A stretch of 64,000 nucleotides of DNA from Mesorhizobium sp. M9A.F.Ca.ET.002.03.1.2 (GTDB taxonomy: Bacteria; Pseudomonadota; Alphaproteobacteria; Rhizobiales; Rhizobiaceae): the NCBI RefSeq assembly GCF_003952365.1, contig NZ_CP034443.1, positions 2,535,001-2,599,000 of the forward strand, given 5' to 3'. The first letter of the stretch is position 1; every line of letters starts with the position of its first letter. This document shows, one piece after another, positions 1 through 8,705 of this stretch. Under the pieces are notes generated by a model, which did not search any database, had not been told where the DNA came from, and was given only the letters and a program-made list of their open reading frames with translations. Made by a program: the position numbers and the translations under genes.

Positions 1-830
1 TGCCGAGCCCACGCCACCTTCGAGGTTGCGCGATGCGAACCCGCACCTTGGCGGATCGCATTTATTCGGCGCCGGCCGTAGACATATGCGCCGGCATAGG
101 CCGGGTTGTGCAAAATATGATGGACGTCGGCGATGGTGGCGTCTCGCCACACCAGCTCATGGGGCGCCGGCCCGCGAATCGGCGCACCGGTACGCGTAGG
201 TCGTGCGTGCGCAGGTAACGCATAACGCGTCGCGCGGTCTGAAGCTCTCTAAATTTGTCGAAGATCAGACGCAGCCGAGCCTGAACCTCTTCATCAGGGT
301 TGAACACGATCTGGCCGGAGCGGTTGTAGGCCAAGCCACCTGGCAGCGGTATGCGAAGCTCGCCCCGCGCCGCCTTCTGCCGTCCCCCTTGATGCAGGCG
401 GGTGCGGATCTGGTGCAACTCCGCTTCGCTCATGATCCCCGAGAGCCCTAACAGCAGCCGGTCTTGATAAGCGCAGGGACCGTAGAGACGTTCACCATCG
501 GCGATGACAACGCCGAGCAATGAACACAACTCGAGGAGTTGATGCCAGTCCCGGTTGTTGCGCGCTGCATCGAGGCTGACCACCAGACCCGCGTTGCCGA
601 GCCCGATCTCGGCCCCGATCTCGGCGATGAGCCATTGGAAGTCGCCGCGCTCGACTTGGCCGTTTCCTGGTTTTCCAAGATCCTCGTCGATGGCGACGAC
701 ACGATCCGGCGGCCAGCCCAATCTGACGCGCGGTCCACCAAGCTGTGCTGAAGTTCGGTGCTTTCCTGATGGTGGCGCACCTAGTTTATCGAGGATTGGC
801 GCACAACACGTAAGCGAAATTTGAACGCCG
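1..830 (-). pseudogene. Serine recombinase (resolvase/invertase family), decayed and cut by window edge
   Basis: On the minus strand the reading starts near 825 with RVVRQSSIN, which resembles the catalytic-serine motif of serine recombinases. It continues with RHHQESTELQ, then shifts frame near 720 into GWPPDRVVAIDEDLGKPGNG. The middle part (about 170-720) is open and contains the helical and DNA-binding portion around GIMSEAELHQIRTRLHQGG. A second frame change near 165-180 leads into HELVWRDATIADVHHILHNP, which runs towards position 1. At least two frameshifts make it non-functional. Family recognition rests on the typical order of these blocks; the original host element is unknown. Confidence 0.75.
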
Positions 831-1164
831 GACGGCCGCTCTCGGAATAACCAACATCAAACTGGTCCCTCGCGGCTGGCGCGTCCGGCGGCATCCGGCG
901 GATCAGCGCGAGCATCTGCGCGACTTGGTGCTGAGATACCGGTGGGAGATTGTTCCAAAAGGCTGGGCGTATCTGGCTTGATCCGTACCAGTGGAACACT
1001 GGTCTCCGGTAGAGCCACCGCAATCCGATGCGCCAAAGCATGAGCACCATCGCAACTCGCCATTGAGTTATAAAGGTGATTCGCGCACAATACACTAAAG
1101 GAAGCAAAGTCCGAACGGGTATTAACTTTCCAGCCCGCTACGATGTTCACCATCATCATCGCTA
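831..1164. other. Short region without an identifiable gene
   Basis: This 334-base stretch lies between the recombinase remnant and the DUF5372-like remnant. Its minus-strand reading includes LPPVSQHQVAQMLALIRRM, which I do not recognise. It is probably part of the same decayed element. Confidence 0.4.
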
Positions 1165-1320
1165 GCAGGCGACAGATTCGTAACTGAGCGGCGGATATTG
1201 CGCGACCGTCCATCCGGAAGGCGGATGACAAAAAAGGCAGATCCGCGCACTGACCGAAGTGATGCCACCTCAAACTGCTGTCCACAGGGTGCGTGTCGAC
1301 GGTCAACCACCGTGACATGA
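1165..1320 (-). pseudogene. DUF5372-like small protein remnant
   Basis: The minus-strand reading GQQFEVASLRSVRGSAFFVI followed by RLPDGRSRNIRRSVTNLS resembles the short DUF5372-type proteins that accompany serine-recombinase elements. The N-terminal part (the VTHP segment) sits in a different frame, so a frameshift is present near 1300. Its position just upstream (minus strand) of the recombinase supports membership of the same element. The function of the family is unknown. Confidence 0.5.
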
Positions 1321-1968
1321 GATACCAACCGGATCAACAAGAGGGGCATCCTGCGCTGCTTGGGTCGCCACGACCTCATGCCAAGCGGAGACGGGCAACT
1401 GGCTGGTTACGATGGTGGAGCGGCGTCCATAGCGGTCCTCGAGGATTTCAAGGAGGTCATGAGGGGCCTGGCCGTCGAGGGGCTCAAGGCCCCAATCGTC
1501 AAGGATCAGCAATTGCACACTGCCGAGCTTGCGCAGCAGGCGTAGATAGCGACCATCCCCGCGCGCCGATGCCAGGGAGCAAACAGTCTGGGCACGCTCT
1601 GGTAAAGGACGGAGCGGTCATCGCGACAGGCCTTGTAGCCGAGCGCACAGGCGAGCCAACTCTTTCCGACGTCTGATGGCCCGCAGATCGCCGGATTGTC
1701 GGGGCGGAGGAACAGGAGCCGATCGAGTCCGCGCGCTGCGATAGTCAACATCCTCGGGAATGGTCTGGTGGCGCAGCTTTGCAAAGCGCAGGCGGGCAGC
1801 AAGGTTGCGATCGTACCGCCAGCTCCATTCCCGGTCGAGTAGCAGACTCAACCATTCGACATGAGAGAGTTGTTCGACCTCGGCATTGGCGGTGAGTTCG
1901 TCGAATGCCCTGGCTATGCCGGACAGGCCCATGGCGTTCAGGCGATCGAGGGTGGGGGGTGCAAGCAT
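1303..1968 (-). pseudogene. istB: IS21-family helper ATPase IstB, frameshifted
   Basis: Three minus-strand frames together give an IstB protein. The N-terminus is MLAPPTLDRLNAMGLSGIAR (from 1968). A Walker A region GPSDVGKSWLACAL lies in a second frame around 1640-1690, and a Walker B LLILDDWG in a third frame near 1495. IstB is the ATP-dependent regulator that works with the IstA transposase. At least two frameshifts separate the parts, and the C-terminus runs into the DUF5372-like remnant instead of the usual IstB ending. It is non-functional. Confidence 0.85.
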
Positions 1969-1986
1969 CCCTTTCTACTTCAGTCG

Positions 1987-3045
1987 TTATAGCGACAGCC
2001 GCGGATTGGGAATGGTCGATGGCTCGCGGGACGCCGCCCGCGGCGACGGCGCTCGGTCGAGATGGTTGTCGAGAATGGAGCGGACCGAGCCGTAGGTCCG
2101 CGCGCCGATCTCAAGCGCGCGACCGCAGGCGGCATTGACCTGTTCCCTGCCAAATCCCTTGACCAGGCGAGTGATGCCCAGAAAGGCCCGGAAGCCCTGC
2201 TCGGAATGTGGCCGGTCAGCCAGGATCTTCTCGCACAGCAGCGCCGCGTCGGAACGCCGAGGCATCGTGGCCGATCCGCTCAATCGTCCGATCAGCGAAG
2301 CGCCGATGCGAGGATGGCATGTGATCGGGACCCTGGTGTGCCGGCCATTGCCGCTGGAACGCAAATGGACGGCGATCCATTCGCCCTTGCAGAACAACTC
2401 GACGGGTCGCTTGACGCGCGCCTCGACCTGCTCGCGCGCGAAGGGCCAGAGGAGGGAGTAATAGTGGCGATCGATCTCGACATGATAGTCGAGACCGGCA
2501 CGCCGGATCCGCCATTCGGCGAAGACTTTACATTCCGCCGGCAGCGGCTTGAGCGCCGGACCGTCGACCTCCTCGAACAGCTGCCGGCACCCGACGATCG
2601 TTCAGATCGGCCAGCAATTCGCCGATTGCCGCATTCACCTTGGCCAGACTGTAGAAGGCCGAGAGGCCAGCGCTCGACAATGCGCACCGCCGCCTCGACC
2701 TTCGCCTTATCGCGCGGCCGGCGCGGCCTGGTCGGCAGCACCGAACTGCCGTAATGGGCCGCCATCCCGGCATAAGTGCGGTTGATCTGCGGATAGTAGC
2801 GGCGGCCTCCGCGACCTTCGCGTTATCAGGAACCACCAGCGCGCGCGCCGCCGAATGCCTCGAGCGTATTGAGTTGGCGGCCGAGCCAGTCGGGCAGCGT
2901 GCGCTCCAACGTGCCTCTGCTAGGACAGGCTAGACGCGCCCAGCACCGCCAGGAACAGATGCGCCTGACGCGTCCTTCCCTTGAGGCGGTCGACCATTAC
3001 CGTCACCGTGTCGCCGGCATAGTCGACGAACAGCTTCTACTTGAA
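1987..3045 (-). pseudogene. istA: IS21-family transposase IstA, frameshifted and 5' truncated
   Basis: Minus-strand pieces in different frames follow the IstA order. FVDYAGDTVTVMVDRLKGRT lies near 3000-3042, VPDNAKV near 2830, RPRRPRDKAKVEAAVRIVER near 2670-2730, and VNAAIGELLADLNDRR near 2610. RRAGLDYHVEIDRHYYS lies near 2460-2510, and the C-terminal GFREQVNAACGRALEIGART-type segment near 2090-2160. IstA is the DDE transposase of IS21 elements. Multiple frameshifts are present, and the N-terminal half beyond 3045 is missing because the sequence joins an acetyltransferase gene. Confidence 0.85.
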
Positions 3046-3716
3046 AGCATTTTCAGCAGGTCTTCACGGGTCAACCAAACGAGCCAGTCGTCGTCGCATA
3101 TGCCCCGCGCTGGCAACCGCAGGACGGATGCATGTGGCTCTTTGTGTAGATAGCCGTTGCGATCTGCTATGCCCTTTTCGATGTTCCAGCTACCAACGAG
3201 GGCGTAAATGAAATCCGGCGACCATTGAGTCCATGCCACTCCAAATGCGATCCGACCAAGGAAGGACAGAAGACCGCGTCCCCGAAAATCCTCACGGAGC
3301 CAGAGGTCGCCGCGATATGCTACAAGCCCGGTAATGCTTCTGGCGGACGGTGCGTAGCAGCTACACGAAGAGCCAGGCCCTGCTTTAAGACCAGGGTCCG
3401 CGAAGCAGTCTCTGAGCGTCCCAAGGTGCTCATCAAGACTTGTGGTGGAGAGATCGTACAGCCGCATTGCTTGGACATGCGCTACCCTGTCTTCCCGGTC
3501 CCTGCCAATAATCCAGAAAGCCTTTCCAGGTAGAAGATCAGAACAGTCCGGACGAAAGTGTGGATAGGTCGGTGACTTTCCAGGAAGTCTGTCAGTGATC
3601 CTGACGTACTCCTCAAAATCGTCTCCCATCGTGATGTGGAGACCGGACTTACGCGCCAGCTCGTACGCTGCACAGATGAACTTCGAAATGTCTAATGTCG
3701 TTACGTTATCCTGCAT
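3003..3716 (-). CDS. GNAT-like acetyltransferase with 3' end replaced by IS21 sequence
   Basis: This is a 237-residue frame. The middle part, LWLREDFRGRGLLSFLGRIA (about residues 137-156), looks like the acetyl-CoA-binding R/Q-x-x-G-x-G/A segment of GNAT acyltransferases. The rest is poorly recognisable, so the substrate is unknown. The last dozen residues (about SSRSCSSTMPATR) are read from istA DNA in another frame. The original C-terminus was therefore lost when the IS21 fragment was joined here. The gene may still be translated but could be inactive. No operon partner is visible, and the next gene upstream is an IS3 element. Confidence 0.55.
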   Translation of the reverse strand: MQDNVTTLDISKFICAAYELARKSGLHITMGDDFEEYVRITDRLPGKSPTYPHFRPDCSDLLPGKAFWIIGRDREDRVAHVQAMRLYDLSTTSLDEHLGTLRDCFADPGLKAGPGSSCSCYAPSARSITGLVAYRGDLWLREDFRGRGLLSFLGRIAFGVAWTQWSPDFIYALVGSWNIEKGIADRNGYLHKEPHASVLRLPARGICDDDWLVWLTREDLLKMLSSRSCSSTMPATR

Positions 3717-3965
3717 GCAGATGCACCCTGACAGCTAAAGAAGTGCGGTTCTAATATAGCGGAATGCGGACCGATACTGCGAGATTTGATAGTTGACGTG
3801 ACTATCGGCTCATGCTCACGTTGCACGCGCTCTCCGACCGCCATCGGCGCAAGGCCGATAGTCAAAACCGCGCTGAAGGAGAACCAACACCGAAATGGTC
3901 CTGACCTTGCCCCTTTGATCTAATCCGGTTTGAAGTTCGCTCTGGCCCATCGAGAGGACCAGGAC

Positions 3966-4233
3966 ATGAAACGCGGCCGCTTCTCTGAAGAGCAGTATCA
4001 TCGGAATTTTGAAGGAACTTGAGGCCGGGGTATCGGTTGCCGATCTGTGCCGCAAGCACGTGGTCGGCGACGCCTCGATTTACAACTGGAAGGCCCGCTT
4101 CGGCGGGATGGATGTCTCCGAGGCTCTGCGACTGAAGGCTCTGGAGGACGAGAACACCCGGGTGAAGCGGCTTCTGGCCGACGCCATGCTCGACAATGCC
4201 GCGTTGAAGGATCTTGTGGGAAAGAAATGGTGA
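3966..4233 (+). pseudogene. IS3 orfA (helix-turn-helix transposase subunit), frameshifted at codon 11
   Basis: The reading starts MKRGRFSEEQ at 3966. An extra T at about 3996 then breaks the frame into a stop. Removing that base restores the usual [23 protein letters not shown] sequence, ending [15 protein letters not shown] at 4233. OrfA provides the DNA-binding domain of the IS3 OrfAB transposase. The downstream frame is open from 4009, but without the normal start. Confidence 0.8.
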
Positions 4234-5156
4234 CGCCCGCGGCCAAGCGGAAAGCTGTCGCTCGCCTGAAGGAAGGCTTCGGGGTGAGCGAACGGCGGGC
4301 GTGTAAAGCCATCGGCTGTTGCCGCATGACGGTTCGCTACGAGACCAGCAGGCCGGACGACCGCGAGGTTCGCGAGCCGATGAAGGCGATCGCGCAGGAG
4401 CGTCGCCGGTTCGGCTACCGGCGTCTTCTCGTGATGCTGAGGCGGGAGGGCCTGGTCGTGAACCACAAGAAGCTGTTCCGGCTCTATCGGGAGGAGAAGC
4501 TCGCCGTTCGCCGCCGTGGCGGCCGCAAGCGGGCGATCGGGACCAGGGCGCCGATGCTGGTGCCGCTGAGGCCCGACGAGCGCTGGTCGCTCGACTTCGT
4601 ATCGGACCAGCTCACCGACGGGCGCCGCTTCCGCATCCTGGCCGTCGTCGACGACTGCACGAGAGAGTGCCTGTCACTCGTCGTTGATACGTCTCTCTCG
4701 GGCATGCGGGTTGCCCGCGAATTGGACCGGCTCATCACCGAGCGCGGCCGGCCCAGGATGATCGTCAGCGACAATGGCAGCGAGTTCACCTCGAACGCCA
4801 TCCTCGCCTGGGCGGATCAGAACCGCGTCGAATGGCATTACATTGCGCCCGGCAAGCCGATGCAGAATGGCTTCATCGAGAGCTTCAACGGCCGACTGCG
4901 CGATGAACTGCTCAACGAGACGCTGTTCACCTCGCTGGCTCAGGCGCGCGTAGCCATCGCCCTGTGGCACGCCGACTACAACACCGCGCGGCCGCACTCC
5001 CAAATCGCCTGGCAGACCCCGGCAGAGTTCGCCAGCACCTTCAATCCGCGACGGTCGCTCGCGCTGCGCTATGCCAAAGGCTCCGGGCCAGCGCCCGTCG
5101 CTTCACCCGCCCAGCAGGGCACAACCCACGCCGGAAACGAACTCAAAACTGGATAG
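4227..5156 (+). CDS. IS3-family transposase OrfB (DDE integrase core)
   Basis: This 309-residue protein starts at the ATG at 4227, overlapping the end of orfA as is normal for programmed frameshifting in IS3 elements. It contains an HTH_21-type segment ([18 protein letters not shown]) and an rve core. The catalytic D-D-E residues lie in [23 protein letters not shown] and [16 protein letters not shown]. The C-terminus has the usual [10 protein letters not shown] block. The reading frame is intact, but fused OrfAB cannot form correctly because orfA is broken. Confidence 0.9.
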   Translation: MVTPAAKRKAVARLKEGFGVSERRACKAIGCCRMTVRYETSRPDDREVREPMKAIAQERRRFGYRRLLVMLRREGLVVNHKKLFRLYREEKLAVRRRGGRKRAIGTRAPMLVPLRPDERWSLDFVSDQLTDGRRFRILAVVDDCTRECLSLVVDTSLSGMRVARELDRLITERGRPRMIVSDNGSEFTSNAILAWADQNRVEWHYIAPGKPMQNGFIESFNGRLRDELLNETLFTSLAQARVAIALWHADYNTARPHSQIAWQTPAEFASTFNPRRSLALRYAKGSGPAPVASPAQQGTTHAGNELKTG

Positions 5157-5164
5157 AAACTGGG
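4291..5164 (+). repeat. Long direct repeat, copy 1 (partner 45156-46029)
   Basis: About 874 bases of orfB are apparently identical to 45156-46029 in the same orientation, 40,865 bases away. Translations of several overlapping frames on both strands agree exactly, which argues for near-perfect nucleotide identity. Confidence 0.85.
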
Positions 5165-5174
5165 AGCAACGTCA

Positions 5175-5478
5175 GTCCGACCATCGGCAGCAGCGCGCTC
5201 GAACCATGCTGCTCATGATGAAAGATGACTAGCAGGCAACGACCACACCCAGGCGTCACTTGCCCCTTACATGGGCGACCCTCACTGGTCGTGCAGACGA
5301 CAACACTTGCTCGGGCTTCAGTGCGTCGCTCGGCATTAACACAACCTTAAACTATCTTCACAACCGCAAATCGCTGACAATGGTAGGTTCACCACAGCGT
5401 CTGAGGTCAGGCACGGCTGAAACAGCTGCGCCGTTCCGCTCCGACTGCCGCACACCACGCAACCTTGGGGAACAGCCA
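5175..5478 (+). promoter_or_regulatory. Leader of ATP-grasp gene 1, with an element conserved in all three paralogues
   Basis: No gene lies in this 304-base interval. At 5399-5423 is GTCTGAGGTCAGGCACGGCT followed by GAAAC, about 80 bases before the ATG at 5479. Closely similar sequence lies at the same distance before the other two ATP-grasp genes (complement of 20456-20481 and of 25392-25415), and all three share AACAGCCAATGGC at the start codon. It may hold promoter or attenuator sequence, or be only co-duplicated leader. Confidence 0.5.
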
Positions 5479-6714
5479 ATGGCAAGAAGAGCGCTCATCC
5501 TAGTTGAAGGCCATCAGCGTATGGGTCTTCTATACGTTCAAGCGGCCCAGCGTCTCGGTCTGTATCCAATTACCCTGTCGGCTAATCCAGCTCAGTACAA
5601 ATATCTTGCAGCTGAAGAGAATGAGGCAATCCGTGTGGATACAGACGATCTCGATGCGCTGATCCGTGAATGTTCCCGGCTACGTGCCAACTACGACATT
5701 GCTGGTATTACTGGCTTTTCGCGCGCCGACGAGTCGGCCTGCGTGACAGCTGGTAAGCTCGGTCAGCACTTCGATCTGCCGGGACCGAACCCTGCATCAA
5801 TTGAGCGATGCTGCGACAAATCCGTTCAACGTCAGCTCCTTGCGGAGGCCGGCGTTCCAATACCTGAATTTCGCTTGGCTACCAATGCGACGGAGGCAGA
5901 AAGCTCTGCCGTGGAGATCGGCCTCCCGGTTATCCTTAAGCCAGCCGTGGGCGCCGGCAGCAGCGGTGTCCGTTTGTGCCGCAGTGTCGACGAGGTAACC
6001 GAACATATGACCTATTTGTTGGGCGGGGAGCACCTATGGCGGTCTTCGCCGAGGATACTGGTCGAAGAGTTCGCCCAGGGGCCTCTCTATATCGCTCAGA
6101 TAATGGGAAATGTGGTGATTGCGATAGGCGCCGCTTTATACGGCCCACCACCGCATTTTGTCTGTCGTCAATTGAACTATCCGGCCGTGCTGACTGAGGA
6201 CGAGAACAAACGTATCGCCGCTGTTTCACTGAACTGTTTGCGAGCTCTCGACCTCGGCTGGGGGCCAACGAACATTGAATTCCGGTGGACGGAGCTTGGC
6301 CCAGTCGTCATTGAAGTCAATCCGCGCCTTGCTGGCGCGCCCGATCCTCAGCTTGTTCAGCTGGCTTACGGTGTCGATCTCATCTCCGAGCACATCAAGC
6401 TTGTCATCGGCAACGAATGCAATTTGAGCAGGAGGCGTTCGCAGACTGCGGCTGCGCGTATGTTAGTCCCTGATGACGATGGCACCCTCGACTGGATAGA
6501 TGGAAACAGTCAGGCGGCTGCTATATCAGGTGTCGCCGAGGTCAAATTGTATGTTGAACCCAAGACGCTGATCGTTAGGAGAGGCGATTACTTAGACAAG
6601 CTCGGACATGTCATCGCCGCGTCAGCCTGCCCCGCCCGGACGGAGGCGATACTCCAGCGTGCTGTCGACTCAATTCGTTGGTCCATCACACCATTCCCGA
6701 CCCTTGGCAATTAG
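5479..6714 (+). CDS. ATP-grasp ligase-like protein, paralogue 1
   Basis: This 411-residue protein belongs to the ATP-grasp superfamily, whose members activate a carboxylate as acylphosphate and join it to an amine or thiol. The pre-ATP-grasp domain is about residues 1-105. The lysine and glycine-rich loop are in PVILKPAVGAGSSGV (K154). The Mg-binding acidic residues are E267 (NIEFRW) and E279/N281 (IEVNPRLAG). I chose the ATG at 5479 because the two paralogues start at the equivalent MARRALILVEG; the frame is open further upstream to 5260. Substrates are unknown. It stands alone between an IS3 copy and an intron remnant. I recall similar proteins from rhizobial symbiotic plasmids (perhaps y4rH of pNGR234a), unverified. 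Confidence 0.8.
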   Translation: MARRALILVEGHQRMGLLYVQAAQRLGLYPITLSANPAQYKYLAAEENEAIRVDTDDLDALIRECSRLRANYDIAGITGFSRADESACVTAGKLGQHFDLPGPNPASIERCCDKSVQRQLLAEAGVPIPEFRLATNATEAESSAVEIGLPVILKPAVGAGSSGVRLCRSVDEVTEHMTYLLGGEHLWRSSPRILVEEFAQGPLYIAQIMGNVVIAIGAALYGPPPHFVCRQLNYPAVLTEDENKRIAAVSLNCLRALDLGWGPTNIEFRWTELGPVVIEVNPRLAGAPDPQLVQLAYGVDLISEHIKLVIGNECNLSRRRSQTAAARMLVPDDDGTLDWIDGNSQAAAISGVAEVKLYVEPKTLIVRRGDYLDKLGHVIAASACPARTEAILQRAVDSIRWSITPFPTLGN

Positions 6715-6732
6715 GTACAGTCCGTTCGGCGC

Positions 6733-6980
6733 AATGCCAGACATGTGGATGCAGCGGAACCATCCGGACCTCCCGTTCGAGCGTTATGCCGATGATGCCA
6801 TCTGCCATTGCCGAACCGAAAACAGGCAGTGGTGCTGCGCGACGCTCTTGAAAAGCGGTTCGCAGACTGCGGGCTGACGCTACATCCCGAAAGACGAAGA
6901 TCGTCTACTGTAAGGATGACGATCGACGCGGAACCATTCTAATCACAACTAGACTTCTCGGCTATACTTTCAGGTGTCGG
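6733..6980 (+). pseudogene. ltrA: Group II intron reverse transcriptase/maturase fragment, left part
   Basis: The reading LWMQRNHPDLPFERYADDAI-type sequence contains the YADD catalytic motif of group II intron reverse transcriptases. It then continues, with two frameshifts, through LRDALEKRFADCGLTLHPE, KTKIVYCKDDDRRGTILI and LLGYTFR. The gene is then interrupted by an insertion sequence at 6981. It resumes beyond 8622 with TFRPRLARRRGGK. Both 5' and 3' parts of the intron protein are missing, so this is a dead remnant. Confidence 0.8.
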
Positions 6981-7028
6981 GCGAATTGAGAAACTGACCC
7001 CCCGCATTGCCTCACGTTGATTGTTACC
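6981..7028 (+). repeat. Left terminal inverted repeat of the IS
   Basis: This is imperfectly complementary to 8574-8622. The outermost 16 bases match perfectly, and internal blocks TTGCCTCAC and TGTTACC are also shared. Confidence 0.8.
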
Positions 7029-7087
7029 AATAGGGTCGCCGTCCCGAGGGGATGAAGCCGTTGTTGTCATCCTGATTCGGAGGCTGG

Positions 7088-8535
7088 ATGGCAGGGCGGG
7101 TTAGCATGGCGACACGGTTGGAATTGGTTGAAGCGATTGTCGAGCGATATCGATCGGGCTGCGGGCCGACAAACAAGGGATTTTGGACGAGTTCGTCGCA
7201 GTCGCTATCATCGCAAACGTGCGATCCGGGTGTTGCGACCTCGGGCTGCCGGTCCGTCGCCCACCCGACAATATCCGGTGCTTTATGGCGCCGAAGTTTC
7301 TGGAGGCGCTGGTGGCATTGTGGAAGGCGTCCGATCGCCTTTGCTCGAAACGGCTGAAACCGCTGATTCCCATTTTGCTGCCGGCTCTTGAGCGGCATGG
7401 CCGGCTCGATCTGGATGGCGAACTTCGCGACAAGCTGCTGACGATCAGCGCAGCGGATGGATCGCCTGCTTTCGGAAGTGCGTGCTGTAGCTCGCGGGGG
7501 GCAGCGCCGTCGCGCCGGACTGAGTTCTGCGGTGCGTACGTCGGTTCCGGTGCGCACCTTCGGCGACTGGAATGATCCGCCGCCCGGATATGTCGAGGTC
7601 GACTTCGTTGCCCATTCCGGCACCTCTTCGTCCGGCAGCTTTGTGCAAACGATGGTCTTGACCGATATCGCCACAGGCTGGACCGAGTGCGTGCCGGTGC
7701 GGACGCGAGGAAGTGGTCTTGTCATCGCTGCCATCAAGCGGGCCAGGTCGTTGTTCCCCTTTCCGCTCAAGGCGTGGACTTTGACAATGACAGCGCCTTC
7801 ATGAATGAACTCGTGGTCTCCTGGTGCAGAAGTCAAGGATTGGAAGTGACGCGTTCCCGTGCTTATCGGAAGAATGATCAGGCATGGGTCGAGCAGAAGA
7901 ACGGTGCCATCGTTCGTCGCCTGGTCGGCTATGGCAGGTTCGTGGGTGCGGAAGCCACGGCGGCGCTTGTTCGTCTCTATGACGCAGTGCGGCTGCACGG
8001 CAATCTCTTCCAGCCCTCGTTCAAGCTGCGAGAGAAGACCCGTATCGGCGCGCGTGTGATTAAGCGCTATCATCCGCCAGCGCCGCCGGTCGAGCGTGCC
8101 ATCCAGAGGTGGCGGAGGACGACAAGGAGCTGTTGCGTTGCGTGCGATGCTCGCAACGGCGGACCCGGTGATGCTGTTCACCGGCATCCGTGCGGCACAG
8201 GAAGATCTGGGAAGACGGGTCGATCGTCGTGGAGTGCAAACAACGCCACAGGAACCGGTCGTCATCGATCTGCAGCGCTTTACCGCAAATCTGAAGACGG
8301 CTTGGCAGGGCGGTGAGGTGCGACCCACCCATAAAAGGCCTTATCGGCGGACAAAGCCTTATCCGAAGAGACCGAGCATGCTTGAGCCCTATGAGGCTCA
8401 GATTCGGGCACGGTGCTGCAGCGGCTGATGAACGTCGATCAAAGACGGTTCACGAACAAAAGCCTGCGGACGGTGCAAATAGCGGTGAAAGCCTGGCGTA
8501 AAGAGACAGCCGTTGAAATAACCAATGGCGACTAG
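7088..8535 (+). pseudogene. Integrase-core (DDE) transposase, multiply frameshifted
   Basis: Consecutive plus-strand frames follow one protein. It begins MATRLELVEAIVERYRSG, then has ALVALWKASDRLCSKRLKPL, the first catalytic aspartate in PPGYVEVDFVAHSGTSSSG and the second in VDFDNDSAFMNELV. The glutamate lies in NDQAWVEQKNGAIVRRLVGY, and the C-terminus ends RRFTNKSLRTVQIAVKAW with a stop at 8535. At least four frameshifts break it. The type is an rve-core transposase of the sort NCBI lists as ISNCY or IS481-like; the exact family is uncertain. A long open frame on the opposite strand (7024-8328) is only antisense. Confidence 0.8.
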
Positions 8536-8573
8536 ATGGCGATCTCCCCGCTTCTTCAACCCGCCACATCGTA

Positions 8574-8622
8574 AGGTAACATTCTTCGGGTGAGGCAACA
8601 GGGGGGCAGTTTCTCAATTCGC
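8574..8622 (-). repeat. Right terminal inverted repeat of the IS
   Basis: This is the partner of 6981-7028. Read on the minus strand it starts GCGAATTGAGAAACTG and ends with the GTTACC block. Confidence 0.8.
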
Positions 8623-8705
8623 TTGACTTTCAGGCCGAGGCTTGCGCGCCGAAGAGGCGGAAAGGTGGGCGTCTCGTTTAGCCCCGCGGCCAGTGACAAA
8701 GCTCT
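8623..8705 (+). pseudogene. ltrA: Group II intron reverse transcriptase fragment, right part
   Basis: The reading TFRPRLARRRGGKVGVSFSP followed by AASDKAL continues the reverse transcriptase interrupted at 6980: the GYTFRPR block is repeated across the IS. The reading then runs into IS110-type sequence after about 8705, so the intron protein ends here. No intron RNA domains V/VI were recognised nearby. Confidence 0.7.

Larger units (their letters stand above)
1303..3045 (-). mobile_element. Truncated IS21-family element (istA-istB)
   Basis: Adjacent istA and istB remnants on the minus strand, in the normal order, define an IS21-family element. Both genes are broken and both outer ends are lost: the left end merges with a recombinase-type element and the right end lies inside the 3' end of the acetyltransferase frame. 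No terminal repeats were identified. Confidence 0.8.
3902..5174 (+). mobile_element. IS3-family (IS407-like) element, copy 1
   Basis: The element carries overlapping orfA and orfB of the IS3 family. Its ends are imperfect inverted repeats: TGACCTTGCCCC at the left and the complement of GGGAGCAACGTCA at the right. A second copy at 44701-46039 has the same outer ends. From 4291 to 5164 the two copies appear identical base for base. OrfA carries a one-base insertion, so this copy is probably not autonomous. Confidence 0.85.
6981..8622 (+). mobile_element. Insertion sequence with long terminal inverted repeats, inside an intron reverse transcriptase
   Basis: The left end begins GCGAATTGAGAAACTG and the right end is its exact complement (CAGTTTCTCAATTCGC, ending 8622). 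The similarity continues inward for about 45 bases through GCCTCAC and GTTACC blocks. Between them lies one decayed integrase-type transposase. The flanks are ACTTTCAGG at the left and GACTTTCAGG at the right, both matching the same part of the reverse transcriptase. They may represent a target-site duplication. Confidence 0.8.

Noticed and set aside
7024..8328. Long 434-codon minus-strand open frame
   Set aside because: It is exactly antisense to a recognisable frameshifted transposase, has no domain resemblance, and carries codon-shadow composition.
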